27,244 nucleotides of DNA from CAYRZL01 sp964428795 (GTDB lineage Bacteria; Bacillota; Clostridia; Lachnospirales; Lachnospiraceae), in contig CAYRZL010000030.1 in NCBI GenBank assembly GCA_964428795.1, positions 1 through 27,244 on the forward strand, in the 5' to 3' direction. The notes below the pieces were generated by a model. That model saw only the letters and a program-made list of their open reading frames with translations. It did no database searches and was not told where the DNA came from. Below, piece after piece: positions 25,646 through 27,244 of the stretch. Position 1 is the first letter of the stretch; every line of letters begins with the position of its first letter. Position numbers and translations under genes: made by a program.

Positions 25646-26023
25646 CTACTTGATTCGCGCGGCAATCCCGCAAACGATCCGAATCACCTGATCGGATTTT
25701 GCCGCCGCAAGGCAGCCCGTTCTTCCCGCCGCCTCTCTCCATTCGCGCTCCCGCGGATCAGCCGGCACAATACCGCTTCCCACCTCCACCGTGGTATAAA
25801 TAGCATCCGGGTTTGCAGAAAAAAGCTCTCCCGCATACGCGATCGGATCCTTTCCGTCTTCGATTAAGCGTCTCACCCATGCATGGAGATTCAAAACCAC
25901 GTCCGCCATCTCCATTTCCTCCAGAGAGGCACACGCTCCGTCTGCAATTTTTCCTTCCGGTCCGCATAATTTCTTTGCGCAGTCCTCCTGCCCCTGAAAG
26001 ATACCGCCCGTAATAAAAATCAT
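25646..26023 (-). CDS. Short CobU-like protein with altered P-loop
   Basis: This 125-aa protein resembles CobU/CobP at both ends but is about 50 residues shorter. The opening FITGGIFQGQEDCAKKL corresponds to the CobU P-loop GGxxSGKS, but the essential lysine position carries Q. The segment with the guanylylated histidine is absent. ADVVLNLHAWVRRLIEDGKDP aligns with the DCLTLW region. TTVEVGSGIVPADPREREWREAAGRTG (residues 77-103) and SDQVIRIVCGIAARIK at the end match the C-terminal half of canonical CobU well. The ATG is 6 bases after AAGGA and 14 bases after the upstream gene stop. A kinase/transferase activity is unlikely from the sequence. A regulatory or partner role to the full CobU is inference. 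Related short proteins may exist in other Lachnospiraceae operons. Confidence 0.8.
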   Translation of the reverse strand: MIFITGGIFQGQEDCAKKLCGPEGKIADGACASLEEMEMADVVLNLHAWVRRLIEDGKDPIAYAGELFSANPDAIYTTVEVGSGIVPADPREREWREAAGRTGCLAAAKSDQVIRIVCGIAARIK

Positions 26024-26037
26024 AGTTTTTCCTTTCT

Positions 26038-26805
26038 TCAGATCACGTTTTTTAAATACTCATAGGATTTCAGCACGGACTGCAGGTCGCTGCACTCGAT
26101 TGTATACGTCCTGTCGCCCGTCCCCGCGATGCACGGGCCGACCTCGCCAAAGGGCAGCGTTCCTTCGCCCAGCGCCAGATGGGAATCCCTGTCTCCGGCA
26201 TTGTCATGCACATGTACATGATTAACAAGCGGAGCCGTTTTTTCTACCCATTCTGAAAACTCCGTCTCTGATCCATAGCAGTACGCATGCCCGATATCCA
26301 GACAAAGCCGCAGGTTTTTTGCCCCCACAAGATTTACCGTATCGATCAGAGGCTGGGGCGTCCTGTCATAGACATTCTCGATTACCACCGGAATATCTCT
26401 CCGGTCCCGGAGAAACGCCTCAAAAAACTCTGCCGCCCGCTCAGCCCATCCCAGGGTAAAATAAATATCCGGGTACATACAGGAGTGATATACTACCTTC
26501 TTTGCTCCCAGTTCCCTGGCCGCCTCATAACACGCGGCGTACCGGCGCCATGTCACACGCCGGATATCCGTATCATAGGAAACCGGATTCAGATCCACAA
26601 AGGGACCGTGCAGAATCAGATTTCTGCATCCGATCTCCCTCAGCCTCTGCCGGTAGGCGCACAGCGTCTCCTGATAGCGATCCAGATTATTCGCGACAGA
26701 AAACTCGATGCTCTCCACTCCGGCGCCTGTCTGTTCGATAGCCTCTCTCATCTCCTCATCGGTCAGTAAATGACTGATATATATCATATTTTCCCATTCA
26801 TTCAT
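26038..26805 (-). CDS. Sugar phosphate isomerase/epimerase-like TIM-barrel protein
   Basis: This 255-aa protein is the first gene after the candidate promoter. It shows the xylose-isomerase-like/AP-endonuclease-2 pattern: LILHGPFVDLNP (about 59-70), KVVYHSCMYPD, VVIENVYDRTPQPL (glutamate of the metal site), LCLDIGHAYCYG and NHVHVHDNAGDRDSHLALGEG. These Glu/His/Asp residues are the likely divalent-metal ligands. The ATG at 26805 has GGAG 8 bases upstream; a GTG immediately before it (26808) is equally close to the site. No signal peptide is present. Its substrate is unknown. Placement at the head of a cobalamin operon, 14 bases before the CobU-like gene, suggests a linked role, but none is established by the sequence. 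Confidence 0.8.
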   Translation of the reverse strand: MNEWENMIYISHLLTDEEMREAIEQTGAGVESIEFSVANNLDRYQETLCAYRQRLREIGCRNLILHGPFVDLNPVSYDTDIRRVTWRRYAACYEAARELGAKKVVYHSCMYPDIYFTLGWAERAAEFFEAFLRDRRDIPVVIENVYDRTPQPLIDTVNLVGAKNLRLCLDIGHAYCYGSETEFSEWVEKTAPLVNHVHVHDNAGDRDSHLALGEGTLPFGEVGPCIAGTGDRTYTIECSDLQSVLKSYEYLKNVI

Positions 26806-26850
26806 CACAGTCTCTCCCGACAGCTGCGCATGCCGTGCCTGTCGTTTTTC

Positions 26851-26879
26851 AGATTACCATATCGCCGTCAAAATAGCAA
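26851..26879 (-). promoter_or_regulatory. Candidate promoter of the cobalamin operon
   Basis: Read on the minus strand, TTGCTA (26874-26879) and TAATCT (26851-26856) are separated by 17 bases, and TGG just before the second box gives an extended -10. Matches to the sigma-70/SigA consensus are partial. Transcription would begin near 26844, leaving a leader of roughly 40 bases before the first gene. It lies between the upstream terminator-like hairpin and the first start codon, the only place a promoter for this gene run could sit close by. Confidence 0.45.
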
Positions 26880-26890
26880 CGGTATCGTCT

Positions 26891-26941
26891 AAAAAATGTC
26901 GACCGGATAAGCGCGCCCCGTAATGAGGCGCACATATCCGG
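26891..26941 (-). terminator. Rho-independent terminator after the cell-wall-binding gene
   Basis: CCGGATAAGCGCGCC (26903-26917) pairs with GGCGCACATATCCGG (26927-26941). The stem has an outer 7 bp and an inner 5 bp separated by a 3-base mismatch, with a 9-base loop. On the minus strand it is followed after a short spacer by six T residues (26891-26896). It lies about 55 bases beyond the stop of the surface-protein gene and would separate that transcript from the cobalamin operon. Confidence 0.75.
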
Positions 26942-26994
26942 CCGCAATTATGTGTTACTTACATGATATGCGGCTATGCCGCTATTCACTGTCT

Positions 26995-27244
26995 TTAACT
27001 TACTTTTCCTTTTACGATCTTATAGGTCTTCCCGTTATATTTTACTTTTCCGGTATAGCCAAAGTTTACTTTTCCTTTCTGCAGATACCATCTGCCGTTG
27101 GAATTGGAGGCGATTCCGGTAAAGCTGAAGTTCACTTTGCCCTTCTCGATCCGCCACCAGCCATTGGCGTTCTTTGCTACTCCGGTATAGGAAAAGTCAA
27201 CCTTGCCGTTCTTGATGTACCACCAGCCGTTAGCGTTCTTCGCT
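26995..27244 (-). CDS. Cell-wall-binding repeat protein, C-terminal fragment
   Basis: Only the last 82 codons are in the window; the 5' part runs off the right edge. The visible part consists of about four repeats of roughly 20 residues with the pattern NGWWYIKNGKVDFSYTGVAK, each giving a tryptophan/tyrosine pair, then GKV and F-x-Y/F-TG. The last repeats are less regular (GRWYLQKGKVNFGYTG, GKTYKIVKGKVS). Such glycine/aromatic repeats attach enzymes or adhesins to the cell wall of Lachnospiraceae and related clostridia. The catalytic or functional domain would lie outside the window. A terminator-like hairpin follows the stop codon, so it is not part of the cobalamin operon. Confidence 0.85.
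   Translation of the reverse strand, partial: AKNANGWWYIKNGKVDFSYTGVAKNANGWWRIEKGKVNFSFTGIASNSNGRWYLQKGKVNFGYTGKVKYNGKTYKIVKGKVS

Noticed and set aside
26806..26994. Cobalamin riboswitch or other long leader RNA upstream of the operon
   Set aside because: The space is too short after the terminator-like hairpin, and no B12-box-like sequence was found on the minus strand.
1..27244. CRISPR arrays, tRNA or rRNA genes, insertion sequences or phage genes
   Set aside because: I saw no regularly spaced direct repeats, no tRNA-like cloverleaf or rRNA segments and no transposase or integrase motifs. Space between genes is minimal.

Overview
The window reads as a chromosomal segment of an anaerobic low-to-mid GC Firmicute, most likely Lachnospiraceae (Blautia/Dorea/Clostridium-like). 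This rests on the oxygen-independent (Cbi-type) cobalamin pathway, strong AGGAGG-type ribosome sites, and the glycine/tryptophan cell-wall-binding repeats at the right edge, which are typical of that family. The genus is inference; no rRNA or other marker is present.

Every convincing gene lies on the minus strand, so transcription runs from right to left. At the far right (26995-27244) is the 3' end of a surface protein made of cell-wall-binding repeats, followed by a terminator-like hairpin (26891-26941). A candidate promoter (26851-26879) then starts what looks like a single run of about 26.7 kb. The order is: TIM-barrel isomerase-like protein, shortened CobU-like protein, cobO remnant, cbiD, cbiF, cbiG, cbiH, cbiJ-E-T fusion, cbiA, cobT, cobU, cobS, cbiB, cobD, cbiP, cobO, cbiC, sirC, hemC, hemA, hemL, cobA-hemD, hemB, cbiL, ABC-2 ATPase, ABC-2 permease, cbiK, and a secreted, membrane-anchored two-domain protein. 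Most genes are separated by fewer than 50 bases or overlap by 4-8 bases. The one sizeable internal gap (8100-8245, between hemA and hemL) holds a repeat/hairpin element.

Together the genes encode almost the whole route from glutamyl-tRNA to adenosylcobalamin. HemA, HemL, HemB, HemC and the HemD part of the fusion make uroporphyrinogen III. The CobA part and SirC make sirohydrochlorin, and CbiK inserts cobalt. CbiL, H, G, F, D, J, E, T and C build cobyrinate. CbiA, CobO, CbiP, CobD and CbiB reach adenosylcobinamide phosphate. CobU, CobT and CobS attach the nucleotide loop. I see no alpha-ribazole-phosphate phosphatase (CobC/CobZ), no cobalt or corrinoid importer and no lower-ligand synthesis genes. 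I also see no cobalamin riboswitch in front of the operon.

The parts that do not fit a textbook operon are at its two ends. The head has an isomerase-like gene, a CobU relative with a changed P-loop, and a fragment of a second cobO. The tail has an ABC-2 transporter next to cbiK and a signal-peptide-bearing, C-terminally anchored protein with two NEAT-like domains.
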